From Prostheceraeus crozeri (Eukaryota > Platyhelminthes > Polycladida > Euryleptidae): DNA of 64,000 bases. Below the pieces are notes generated by a model. The model saw only the letters and a program-made list of their open reading frames with translations, searched no databases and was not told where the DNA came from. The number at the start of each line of letters is the position of its first letter. Within the stretch, counting starts at the first letter, position 1. Of the stretch, positions 49,331-59,374 are shown piece after piece. Made by a program: the position numbers and the translations under genes. The stretch covers positions 102,727 through 166,726 of the forward strand of contig CAJQUW010011278.1 of the NCBI GenBank assembly GCA_907163375.1, in the 5' to 3' direction.

Positions 49331-49921
49331 TTTGTGGACATAAAGGAACACTTTAAGCCCTTCGCCCATAGAGATTTCAAAATTTCGATTTTTTTGAATC
49401 ACCCTAGTGATCAAGTACTTGTGGAAAACAACAGCAAGAGTGTGGGAGTCTCGAGAAATACTCAAATCTTCGACTGTGGTAGAGAGATCTCCCCCACCAA
49501 ATTCGGTGGTCTCCAAAAATCAGAAGATAATCCATTTTGATTGCTTTCTCTCCAGTTTTTTGTGATGTACTAGCAAAGTATCAATGTCTAGAAACTGCCA
49601 TATGCAAAAGTCCCCATAATATATGATTTCGCGGCTGCTCTTGCAATGAGCATAATTGTCAAATATCGATTTTCGACAATTCAGGCACTTTAAGCACATA
49701 AACAATTTACACAACTTTGGATGAGAAGTCTGTTAATTTATTTCTTTTATGTTTTAAATGACCATTATGGAATGTAGTATGTCTAATAAGTCCCCGCACT
49801 GGTGCAATATTTCAAGAAAGCATGACTAAAAGCTGAAATGTAATATACAGACCCGAGAATTCATCATTCATCATAGGTAACCTGAGCACAAAAAATTGGA
49901 ATTAAGCAAAGTATAAGAATA

Positions 49922-50600
49922 TTAGGTAGAGTAGCAACTCAGCATTAATGGAATCCCCAATGAGTATGCAGTTTCGATTTTATTATATAAACTCGAGTTG
50001 AGACCAAGTACCAAATGTGAGATACGCAAAAGTTTGCAGTTTTGAAGAAATTACCACGGAATTGACTGATCAAAGAATGGCGTTTTACAAATCCTCCGTG
50101 TCGTGACAACTTTGGAGAGGCAATGTTTTGTAAATTAGCAATTCGATGGGCTGCTATTACTTTAATGCTCAGCCTTATTAATAAGAGTATTTCTTAAGCC
50201 TGATCATAGCACAAACTACCTGCCACTGAAAGAGCAAAACATCATAATCAAAGACAATGATCATAATTATTAAAAGTTGTAAATGGCCGAAATTACTGGT
50301 CAGATTCAAGAAATGGGTCCACATTGCTACTCATATTCAAGAAATGAAACATGAATTTAGTGAATAATAAAATCATGCCGATGAAAATTGAATTAAAAGC
50401 TTGAAATTTCAGTTAAGAAGCGCAATAGGATCTAAACTTTTCCATGAAGACTTGCATGATAATGCGGCTCATGAAATTTCCTTGATAATCTTTGCTTAAT
50501 TTCCGCTTAATTAAGATACATGTTCACGTTCATTTCCTTTGATATCTGATAAGCCTCACACTACTAATATAGAGGCTCCAAGTCGTTTTTTATACACAGG
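49922..50600 (+). mobile_element. Family A element, copy 4 (3' truncated)
   Basis: Starts ATTAGGTAGAGTAGCAACTCAGC and keeps the family order (AACTCGAGT, TTGACTGATCA, ACAAACTACCTGCCACTG, CCGCTTAATTAAG). It stops about 150-200 bases short of the usual right end, near AGAGGCTCC at 50,573. The uninterrupted TATTTCTTAAGCC here shows the empty state of the site split in copy 3. Confidence 0.7.
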
Positions 50601-50699
50601 AATAGCTCCAATTAAAGTCATTTTGACTGAAAACTCCATGGAAAACAGAAAATTTTCGGTCTCGACTTGCTTCAAAAATTGTTGTTGAAGTCACGGTGG

Positions 50700-51740
50700 G
50701 CTGTCGGCGTCCTGCGCCTTCTGGAGTCGATGTTAGCGTCAGCAACCTCTGTGTGAAGGTATTTATGAAGAGACATGAGTGCCATCAAGAAGTGTGTTGC
50801 TTGTCCAATGTGAGGTGATCGAAATGTGAAGTCGGATTGCAGAAAGATAGTTCATGTTTCCTATTGATTGTATGGCTTAAGCTGTGTGATTGCTTTTGCT
50901 TCAGTGAATGTTGTGTCTCGAGTGTTCGTGAGTTTATCAATGAATTCGATCCGGTAATTCCGGATGCCGCCCATACTATTATGCTTTTGTGCCAAATGTT
51001 CATTTAAAAAGCTGGTTGTTGAACTATTAATATGACTTTCTTCTGTTCAAGCTGTCTCGTCATAAATTGCCAAATAATAAAAAATGACAAAATAAAATTG
51101 CCAAATTACCAATATAAAATTCACCACAAATGTGGCAGGTGTATTTACATACTCCGTACTTATTATAACAGTTAAATTTACTTCTCCAAACTTAACCATC
51201 GTTTTTACAGTTTGTAATTGTATATCCACTGTTTTTGCGAAACGGGTACTTGTACGTTTGCCGAACTCATTGATACGTTTTCCGGTAGATCGTATTTCTT
51301 AATTGTTCTGTCTATTTCCCTGTTACATTTGTCGCTAATGAAAGGCAATTTTGAGATCGACAAGTTGCTCATATCATAGTTTAACTTTGTTTTGCTGTTG
51401 TTAGTTTTCTTTCTAATTTCGTTTTTGCTGCGTCCGTTCGTTAACAGAATGCTTGAAAACCTTTTTTCATTTTCCTTTTTATTCTTCAGAGTCTTTACCC
51501 CGAATCTCTATATCGTCAAACTTTTTCTTGATGAAATCATGCTCCACATGACGTGGGACAAAAGAATCCTTTCTTAATGTAATTTTGAAATGAATTTCTT
51601 TTTGGTGTGATGAATATGTCACTTTACCGTGCTCAATTTTTATTTTTACATCTAAAAATGGCAACAATTAATTGGGAGGATTTGCTTCTGTAGTAAACTT
51701 GACGTTAGGATTCATTGAGTTTTATAATGTCTTTTAAAAA
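50700..51740 (-). pseudogene. Penelope-like element: reverse transcriptase end, linker and GIY-YIG start
   Basis: On the minus strand from 51,727: SMNPNVKFTTEANPPN, stop, LLPFLDVKIKIEHGKVTYSSHQK (51,600-51,680), which is the PFLDV block closing the reverse transcriptase. Then LPFISDKCNREIDRTIKKYDLPENVSM (about 51,270-51,350), the linker. Then YGVCKYTCHICGEFYIGN (near 51,100-51,155), the cysteines and YIG of the endonuclease. The order is exactly that of a Penelope-like protein. Stops and frameshifts separate the parts, and the sequence after YIG is repetitive (GGCAATTTTATTTTGTCATT). The upstream catalytic part of the reverse transcriptase is not recognised. Confidence 0.75.
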
Positions 51741-52263
51741 GATTTCTATGAAAGTACGTCGCGAAGAAAGCATAATATGCCGAAGTATGTGCCGAAGAAA
51801 GTCGATGGATTGAAGTGCCGTCATACCAGTGTAATCAAAGTAAGAAAATCAGACGTGGGACATTGGTAATATTCAATATTTGATACAAACAATTCAAATG
51901 ATTATAAAACATATCTTGCGGAGGTGATGACGAAGCGCTCTAATGAAATTTTTCTCGCTCAGAAAAGAAAACCGGAAAAGAAAGCGCTCGGAAAAGATTG
52001 TGAGATAGATAAATTTCTGCGTAGGCCTATGGTCGCTTCCAGGCGGCGTGCGATGATAGCAGTCAGATAGCAAGCAAAGTCGGTCATGTGTCTGCAAAGA
52101 CACAAATTCTCAAATCGGTCAGTCTCCATTTTCAGTTAGTTGATTGATTTTCCTTTTCATCAATGGACTTTCCCCACTGCACTTGAAACATGATAATGTA
52201 ACACATACCATGCCTGCTTCAGTCCAACCCCTTCTACATCTCTACTGAGCAATCGGTTTAACA

Positions 52264-52660
52264 ATGAGGTACATCGAACAGAAGGCTTTTGCGATTTACT
52301 TTGTTTTCAATGAGATGTCGATTATTTCAGGATATGCAGATTTCCGATTTATTCATATAGTATCGCTTGTTCAATCAACCATAATTATTGCTCGACAGAC
52401 GATAAATGACACTTATCGTGCAATAAATGCTATCAAAGAATTTATCGCTGCATGACTATTGAAATTTCTCAGCGCACTATGACTGCATTCCATGTATTCG
52501 TTGTATTTCCTAAAACGTTTGTTTTAGGACATGGAAATAGAAGAGCTGATATTATTGCTCGACGGACGATAGATGTCCCTCATCGTGCAATAAATGTTAT
52601 CGAAGAATTATCGCTACATGGCTGTTGAAATATTTTATCGCACTGTGGTTGTATGCATCA
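52264..52660 (+). repeat. Repeat C, two tandem copies
   Basis: ATTATTGCTCGACAGACGAT..CGTGCAATAAATG occurs at about 52,383-52,460 and again at 52,551-52,630, with TTATTGC and GCAATAA forming a small stem. A third copy lies inverted at 58,375-58,490. One reading of all three gives related peptides (TIIARRTxxxPHxAINxIEEF), so a coding origin is possible. Confidence 0.65.
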
Positions 52661-52974
52661 GTGCACAACAAATAAAATGCAGACGCGTTGTCAACCGACC
52701 AACCGGGGAAATTCAAAAAGTTGAAGACGGTGATTCACTGCAAGCACAACACAAAAATCCCATCGAATACATGTATTATTCAGAAACGTAGGGACTGATG
52801 TATAAAAAATTATGCCAGACTCGCATAATAAGTAATGGTTAATGCACGACAGCGTCAAGACCACGAAGCTACAATCCACTGTGCATTATGACGCCACGTT
52901 GCACACTTCGCACTTCAGTTGAATCTATATAGATTGTTCCAAGAATATCTCAATGACGAACTGCCTCTCAGAAG

Positions 52975-54084
52975 ATGCCCTCGTTTTGTTTTTTCAACGC
53001 TAGATCGATCAAGAATAAAATTGACGAGTTAACTATTTTTTCAAATAAACATTCTCTAAATTTCATTATATGTGTTGAATCATGGCTTGACTGTTCTATT
53101 CCAAACGAATTTCTCCATCTTGATGGGTTCAATGTCTTTAGATCTGATCGCAATGATGGCAGGAAGGGAGGAGGAATTGTTAACTGGATCGGATCAGAGT
53201 TCCTTGTCAATGACGTGTACAATCACTCACCTTCTGCTGACCTTGAATGCCTTTTCTTACACGTCTATCATAGATACTTTGAAGGTATTTTGGTGACCTT
53301 GTATTTTCCACATGGTGCTTCCGTCAGCATGGTGCAACAAGCCGAGTTATGTGAACACATTTCATCTGTGATCGACGAATATCTTTATAAATTTCCATCA
53401 GCCAATGTGGTAATTTGTGGTGACTTTAATCACATTAGCACTGATGCTCTCGAATCTGCATTCAATCTGCATGAAACTGTCTTATCACCTACTCGTGGAA
53501 GTGCAAGGCTGGATAAATTGTTTATTCCTGAATCTGTCGCTCCATGTTATCAAGAAACGCGATTGTTTCCCCCATTTGGTGATGGCGACCACATGGTAAT
53601 TCTTCTGCCCTCACATGATGCCATTACTAATTCGCCTTCAAACATTGTTGTCATGGACCTCCGTGATTCGAACCTGAAAGTGGCCAGAGATTTTCTTCGC
53701 ACCATTCCTTGGAGTCAACTTTTAAGCTGTGATAGCATTGATGCAGCTTGTGAGCAGTTCTATTCTACTTTACGTCGTGGCCTTGATTTTATTCCAACAG
53801 ACGTTGTAACTCATGGCAGAAAGGAAGCTCCGTGGATGACACTATCTATCAAGGTGTTGATAAACAAAAGATATCAAGCCTATCGAAGCCAAAACTGGAC
53901 TTTATTCAATCATTTCAAATTGAAAGTGAAGCAAGAAATCAACAAGGCCAAGTTTTCATGGGGCACCAGAATGGCAGAGAAGAAATCCATTTGGCAGGTT
54001 TACAAGACGGTCACGTCTAAATACGTCAACAATAATTGGCTTCCGAATGCTGATCCACTTCAAAAATGTGAATGCCATTATTGA
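52975..54084 (+). pseudogene. LINE ORF2, part 1: APE-type endonuclease
   Basis: The 369-residue frame carries an exonuclease-endonuclease-phosphatase fold: FNARSIKNKIDEL (N8), ICVESWLD (E35), RKGGGIVNWI, VVICGDFNH (D150, N152), SARLDKLFI (D180) and GDGDHMVI (D205, H206). All catalytic residues look intact. After the domain comes the usual linker with basic helices (INKAKFSWGTRMAEKKSIWQVYKTV). The frame is lost near 54,050, where the protein continues in the next frame. The product nicks DNA to prime reverse transcription. The style is that of the jockey/CR1 group. There is a stop upstream of the Met and no ORF1, so the 5' end is probably truncated. Confidence 0.9.
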
Positions 54085-55579
54085 GTTGCTTAACCAACAG
54101 TACTCGGATAAACTCATCGTTGATCCTATTGAAAAAGACAATTTGCCTAACTTTTCTGCTCCTTTTCAATTTCATGTTGCTGGGGTACACGAATCGCTGC
54201 AAAACATCAATCCAAGAAAGGCAACTGGGTCAGATGATGTTCCTTCAATTATATGGCTGAAATTTGCTGATTTTCTTTGCTAACCGCTATGTATTCTTTT
54301 TAATCACTGTTTAAGGGTTGCAGACATACCTCAAATGTGGAAGCTGGCAAACATTATTCCAATACCCAAGTCCAACCCTCCCACCTTATCTAATACGAGA
54401 CCTATTTCACTGCTTCCCATACCGGAGAGAATTTTTGAGCGTCGTATTCTCCTGCATTTCAAATATGAGTTGCTCAGATTTCAGAACCAGCATCAATATG
54501 GATATCGGCCAAAAAGTTCCACTGCATGTGCATTGCTCCACTTGGAAGACTTTGTAACAAAAACTCTACAGAATCGTGATGTTTCGAGCTGCCACATTGT
54601 GACTATTGACTTCGAAAAGGGTTTCGATAAAGTCTCACACAAGTTGCTTTTGAGGAAGATGATTGGAAGAAAACTTAACCCTTTTTTGACCGTCTTCATT
54701 TGCAACTACTTATCAAACAGACACCAGAGAATCAAATGGAGAGATAAAGTCAGTTCTGTGTGTGAGGTTACAAGTGGAGTTCCCCAAGGTTCCTCGTTTG
54801 GTCCTTCGCTATTTGCCTTCTTTATTTCTGATCTCGAAGCTTATCTTGCATTGAATGATGACGTTATGCTTGTTAGCTATGCTGATGATTTAACCTTATG
54901 CGGAGCAATTTATAAATCTCAGAACATCAGTCCCATATATACTGCCATGAATAAGTTAAAGCAATGGGCTATGATCAACAAAATGACTATAAAGCAGGAG
55001 AAATGTCAGCAAATTTTCGTTTCAAGTGACAGGAATTTTGACAATACTGCTCTTCAATTGGATGATGTTCCTTGCAAAGCGAATATTCGTCTTCTTGGTG
55101 TTTACTTGGATGAAAGTTGGAATTGGAACATTCATGTCAATGCTGTCTGCGAAAAAGCCTCGTCGAAGCTCCACGTTCTGCGACAATTGAAGTCATATAT
55201 GAATAAAGAAAATTTGTGCCGCATATACTACAGTTGCATACGTTCTATATTGGAATATTGCTCCCCTCTCTTCACGAACTTGTCCAGACACAACGCCAAT
55301 CAAATTGAGCGGATTCAATCTCGATGCCACAAAGTAATTTGTCGAACTTCAGGATGTGAGTGTGCAGCTTTTGTGCCCTTAGAGTATAGACGCATAATTC
55401 ATGGTTTCAAGATGTTTGAGTCCCTTGTTAATGACGTGTCCCATCCATTACACCATCTCGCACCTCGTTTATTGCCAACTTCAAGAAAGTTCGAAATTCC
55501 CATCTGTAGAACACTGTTGCGCAAGAACTGCTTCATCGTGACAATGGCAAAGTTATCAAATAGTAGTTTTTCGACATAA
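54047..55579 (+). pseudogene. LINE ORF2, part 2: reverse transcriptase
   Basis: Continues part 1 after a frameshift. FKNVNAIIELLNQQYSDKL..NPRKATGSDDVPSIIWLKFADFLC ends at a TAA (54,281-54,283). The same frame then goes on with PLCILFNHCLRVADIPQMWKLANIIPIPKSN and the 414-residue frame 54,335-55,579. Reverse transcriptase blocks: RPISLLPIPERIFERRI, TIDFEKGFDKVSH (catalytic Asp, residue 92 of that frame), SGVPQGSSFGPSLF and SYADDLTLC (residues 181-189, catalytic YADD), then the thumb and the IERIQSRCHK..R tail. Thus only one frameshift and one stop separate this copy from an open gene, so it is relatively young. No RNase H domain is seen. Confidence 0.9.
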
Positions 55580-55732
55580 TTTCAGTGATTTCCGTTGATC
55601 TGGTGCTTTCCGTGTACTTTGTGTTGACTTCCTATTTTCCATTTGTTAAGACATTGTTCACATGTAATGTTTGTTGCTTGTCTCTGTACAGCCTCTCGAT
55701 TTCCATTTAAGGCATAATCAAATAAACGCTAT

Positions 55733-55755
55733 TTATTTATTTATTTATTTATTAT
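55733..55755 (+). repeat. LINE 3' tail (ATTT)n
   Basis: AATAAACGCT followed by about five ATTT units ends the element 155 bases after the ORF2 stop. The SINE at 36,757-36,974 ends in the same type of tail. Confidence 0.8.
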
Positions 55756-55887
55756 AGCGATGGACATTGGAAGCAATTTATGAGTACTTTTGTCCACGGT
55801 ATTGAATACGCGATGGAATCATATGCTTTTGGATAACCACTGATCGACCTACTGTAAAATTTTTCTGGAGAATAACAGCTGATAAAT

Positions 55888-56490
55888 CCCATTGATAATA
55901 ATTCGATTTCTATGCCTAGAAATAGCAAGGTGCTGGCTAGCCGATTACAGAAATCTCAAAAGGGAGTGATATCTAATCGCTGTTTATCAAAATGTCTTTG
56001 TTCTGTTTCTATGTCCTGAAATAAACGCTTGCATTCAACGAATACATGATATACTACAGTGCGATCACTACCCTATTGCTTGACAGCGCGGCGAAAGCGA
56101 ATTGCACAGTTTAGGCACGCTGTCATACTTTGATATTTTCATCAACCATTTAAAAAATTAACCACATAAAATGGTTCAATCTATTCATCTTGTCAACAAT
56201 GTCATCCAATATGAAACAGAGCTGCCGACAAAACGTTCAGTTAGCGTCCTCATAGCGTAAACCATTGATATATTCGATTTTTATGACTTAAAATAGCAAT
56301 TCAGCATTTTTTTGCTCCATGATAGAGTTCTGGAAGCGAAAGATACGTTAGAGGAATCATAGCGTTGTTTATCAAAATATTTGGCAAGTGCTTCAGAATA
56401 AGTCTATGCCTATCCATAGTAAATATCAATTGTTCTATTTCTATATCCTGAAATATACGTCTGCATACAACGAATACGTAATATTATTAC
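55888..56490 (+). repeat. Tandem pair of ~200 bp diverged repeats
   Basis: ATTCGATTTCTATGCCTAGAAATAGC.. (from ~55,900) is echoed by ATTCGATTTTTATGACTTAAAATAGC.. (from ~56,273). GTTCTGTTTCTATGTCCTGAAAT (55,999) is echoed by GTTCTATTTCTATATCCTGAAAT (56,432), followed in both by CGAATAC. A reversed relative of the end part lies at 52,483-52,540, beside repeat C. Confidence 0.65.
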
Positions 56491-56639
56491 ACTGACTTCG
56501 ATGTATTACACGGTCAGAATCTACGAATATGATGCTACGGTATTCTCCGAGCCGAAGGCAAGGAGAATACCATAGCATCATATGAGTAGATTTGAGCTGT
56601 GTGATACATAGAAGTCAGTGTAATAATACTATGTGTTCG
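56471..56639. mobile_element. 169 bp foldback hairpin element
   Basis: Arms of ~78 bp (56,471-56,548 and 56,562-56,639) are inverted repeats with about 80% identity, separated by a 13-base loop. Both arms hold ATTATTACACTGACTTC and ATATGATGCTA(C/T)GGTATTCTCC in opposite order. It is non-coding. It lies ~120 bp before the Crypton gene and could be a small MITE or the folded end of a larger element. Confidence 0.75.
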
Positions 56640-56759
56640 CTGAATGATATCTCATGACTCGATGGATATATTTCATATTTGAATTCATGAATTTTGAAAC
56701 AGCTTAATTATCTAAGCAAGCATTCCTTTCTTCACTTTTGACTAATCAATGACATAGGA

Positions 56760-57961
56760 ATGACGTCGAGATTTGTAAACATGTCAGAGGAAGAAGTTAA
56801 TTCTGATATCGATAATAGAATACCAAAAAGTACTTGGAATAAGATGAGATAGGCATTCAAGCTATTTGTCACCTGGCATGACCACTGGAAAATAAGAATT
56901 GACGATAATGTTTTGAAAGTATATAAAAATGTGAAAGAATTTACGCCAAACGATCTCAATCACTGTTTGAAGTACTTCTTCGCTGAGGTCAGAAAGGTTG
57001 ATGGAGATATGTTTCCTCCAGAATCGTTGAAAGGCATTGGTGCGATGCTACAGCTATATTTCAATACAGAAATGAAATGGAAAATTTCTATTTTTACGGA
57101 CATTGATTTCAAAAGTGCTCGTGATTCCCTTGATGCTCAGATGAAAAAATCAGCTCAACGCGGTAACGTAAAACCAAAGAAAAGAGCATTGCCAATTGAT
57201 CTAGAACAAGAGAACGAATTGTGGGAAAATGGTAGTTTTGGAATTTCAAATCCAGATCAGCTAATCCACACACTTATTTATCATTTGGGAGTTCATTTGA
57301 GCCTTAGAGCGGCTAAAGAACATCATGATATGGAATTTGGAGACGAATCTCAATTAATTCTTTGTAAAGACAGTGATGATAAAGAATATTTGAAATACGT
57401 TGAAAGAATGTCAAAAAACAAGCGTTATGGATTAAAATGTGCCAGAATGGACCCCAAAGAGACTCGAGTTTATCAGAACACGGACAACCCAGATCGATGT
57501 GTGATCAAATTATATAAAGAGTACATTCGACATAGACCAGATGGTGCGTGCAAAGCATTTTATCTGACGCCCTTACAGAAACATCAAATAAAAGGAGCTG
57601 TTTGGTACAAACGCTGCCCAATGGGGATTCGTAAAATTGAAAATACCACTAAAACGTTGATGAAAAATATTGCAAAAGACGGCGAATTCTTTACGAACAC
57701 TCTTTACGACGTACTGCTAAGACTCGACTTGTACAAGGCGGCATATCCAAGGAGGTTGCAGCAATCAAAACAGGTCGAATCAATGAAAAAGCAGATAGTG
57801 CCTACATTCATGCCGAGGTATTCGAGAAAGATATGTCGAAAGTGCTGTATGGATCATATGAAGCTACAACAAACAATGTTGTATCTACAAACAACACAAA
57901 CACACGAGAAAACAAGTCTATCAATTTTTATGGATGTACTTTTAACAATTGCACTTTATGA
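56760..57961 (+). pseudogene. Crypton-like tyrosine recombinase, one stop and one frameshift
   Basis: Reading starts at ATG 56,760 (MTSRFVNMSEEEVNSDIDNR), meets TAG at 56,850, and continues in the same frame as the long open stretch from 56,913. Family features: ESLKGIGAMLQLYF, SNPDQLIHTLIYHLGVHLSLRAAKEHHDM with the first catalytic Arg (57,306), then GEFFTN at 57,681-57,698. There a base appears to be missing. In the next frame follow SLRRTAKTRLVQGGISKEV (second Arg, 57,707), KTGR and the nucleophile Tyr in SAYIHAEVF (57,803), ending NFYGCTFNNCTL at 57,961. The FTN-H-SLR junction is the hallmark of Crypton/DUF3504 recombinases, which cut and rejoin DNA through a tyrosine. In the main frame the last ~100 residues are nonsense. 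With only two lesions this is a fairly recent copy. Confidence 0.85.
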
Positions 57962-58340
57962 TGTGTTACTCTATTATTTGTATTGGGTTGGAAACTAAGC
58001 TCAGACTCATCTCGTAATTATTAATAATTTATTAGTTATCTGTAAGAGTGTATTAGTGGTTTAGAAGTCTAAGACAATTCCGTCTTCAATTTTTTGAATC
58101 TGGCACATCTTCTAGCTCTCATGGAGCATTTAAGAGCTAATTCTTTTCGCTTCGGTGAGTCAGAACTTAGTTTTCAATCATAGTACTGTTTCAATCGTTA
58201 AAGTGTGTTATAACACATTACAGGTAATCTACTCCCAGGTAATCTACTGCAGTAGATTACCTGAGAAAGATATTGCAGTTCAAAATATACATGTTGAATA
58301 TGGATATCTAAGCGTATTTTACTCAATTATAATCGACCGC
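57962..58340. other. Crypton downstream region with palindrome
   Basis: Non-coding AT-rich DNA. A perfect 28 bp palindrome at 58,236-58,263 is annotated separately. Confidence 0.5.
58221..58263. repeat. Perfect 28 bp palindrome with preceding half-copy
   Basis: CAGGTAATCTACTG at 58,236-58,249 is followed immediately by its exact reverse complement to 58,263. The half CAGGTAATCTACT also occurs just before, at 58,221-58,233. It lies ~275 bases after the Crypton stop and may relate to that element's end or be a foldback scrap. Confidence 0.85.
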
Positions 58341-58374
58341 CTAATTGCATTAGGGGCATAGCACATACATTGCA

Positions 58375-58560
58375 ATTACGAATACATTGCAATAAGAAAT
58401 TTTAGCATCCATGTAGCGACAAAATTCTTCGATAATATTTATTGCATAATGAGGGTCATTCATCGTCCGTCGAGCAATAATGGTTGATATTGATGTTTTC
58501 TCAAATTCTGTTGCCACATCAATTTTCTCCTCAATGTACGTATAACACTTCAGGTGATGA
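58375..58560 (-). repeat. Repeat C, inverted copy
   Basis: Read on the minus strand it contains CCATTATTGCTCGACGGACGAT and ATGCAATAAATATTATCGAAG, matching the pair at 52,383-52,630. It retains an 83-residue open frame (58,350-58,601), YIEEKIDVATEFEK..TIIARRTMNDPHYAINIIEEFCRYMD in parts. The function is unknown. Together with the 52 kb copies it flanks the LINE and Crypton region in inverted orientation. Confidence 0.6.
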
Positions 58561-59073
58561 GCACTATGTGGTCTGGTGGGCGGAATCATATGAAATTGCA
58601 TTCAATTTTGCTTAAATTAACAAAATCAGTTGAAAATACTCATGAAGCTTTATTGAATCAACTGGATATGAAATTTTGTTGAAAATGGAGTTGACCTTTT
58701 AAATTTATATTAAAATGAAAATCACAAAACTAAACATGTAGTCTGGTGGGCTGATGAGGCTTAAACCGAAGGGTAGATAATATGTGAAGTTTGATTTCGC
58801 TGTAGCCACCAAAAACTAATAACTATAGTACATGTCTGAAGAAGTGACGTGGAAGTTAACATATTAGGGAGGAGATTCATCCAGGAGAGATTGAAATGCT
58901 AGGAACGTCTCCCAACCAAGGACTCGATGTTAGACCAAAGCAGGCCTACTTCTGAGAACTGTCAGAGACTACCTACTTTCTGCCTGAAATTTTAACGGAT
59001 GCCTATGTCTTAGATGTCGCTAAAAACGTTTTTGTCATGAAAATTTTGTTTATCATTGTCTGCACTTAAGTTC

Positions 59074-59367
<294 letters not shown>

Positions 59368-59374
59368 GTGTACA

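Larger units (their letters stand above)
46369..49406 (+). mobile_element. hAT-like DNA transposon with inverted duplication of its 3' end
   Basis: Both ends read TAGGGTGATTCAAA inward, near-identical for more than 60 bases. They are flanked by TTGATCAA (46,361-46,368) and GTGATCAA (49,407-49,414), an 8 bp target duplication with one mismatch that fits the hAT rule nTnnnnAn. The left arm (46,369-47,255) is an inverted copy of the transposase 3' end; the right arm (48,965-49,406) is the same region in normal order, with an internal deletion near 49,322. Between them lies the 5' and middle part of the gene. The true 5' end of the original element is missing, so this copy is a head-to-head rearrangement with two 3' ends. 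Confidence 0.8.

Noticed and set aside
51392..51577. Plus-strand frame rich in F and L resembling a membrane protein
   Set aside because: It is antisense to the Penelope reverse transcriptase PFLDV region; hydrophobicity comes from the T-rich complement.
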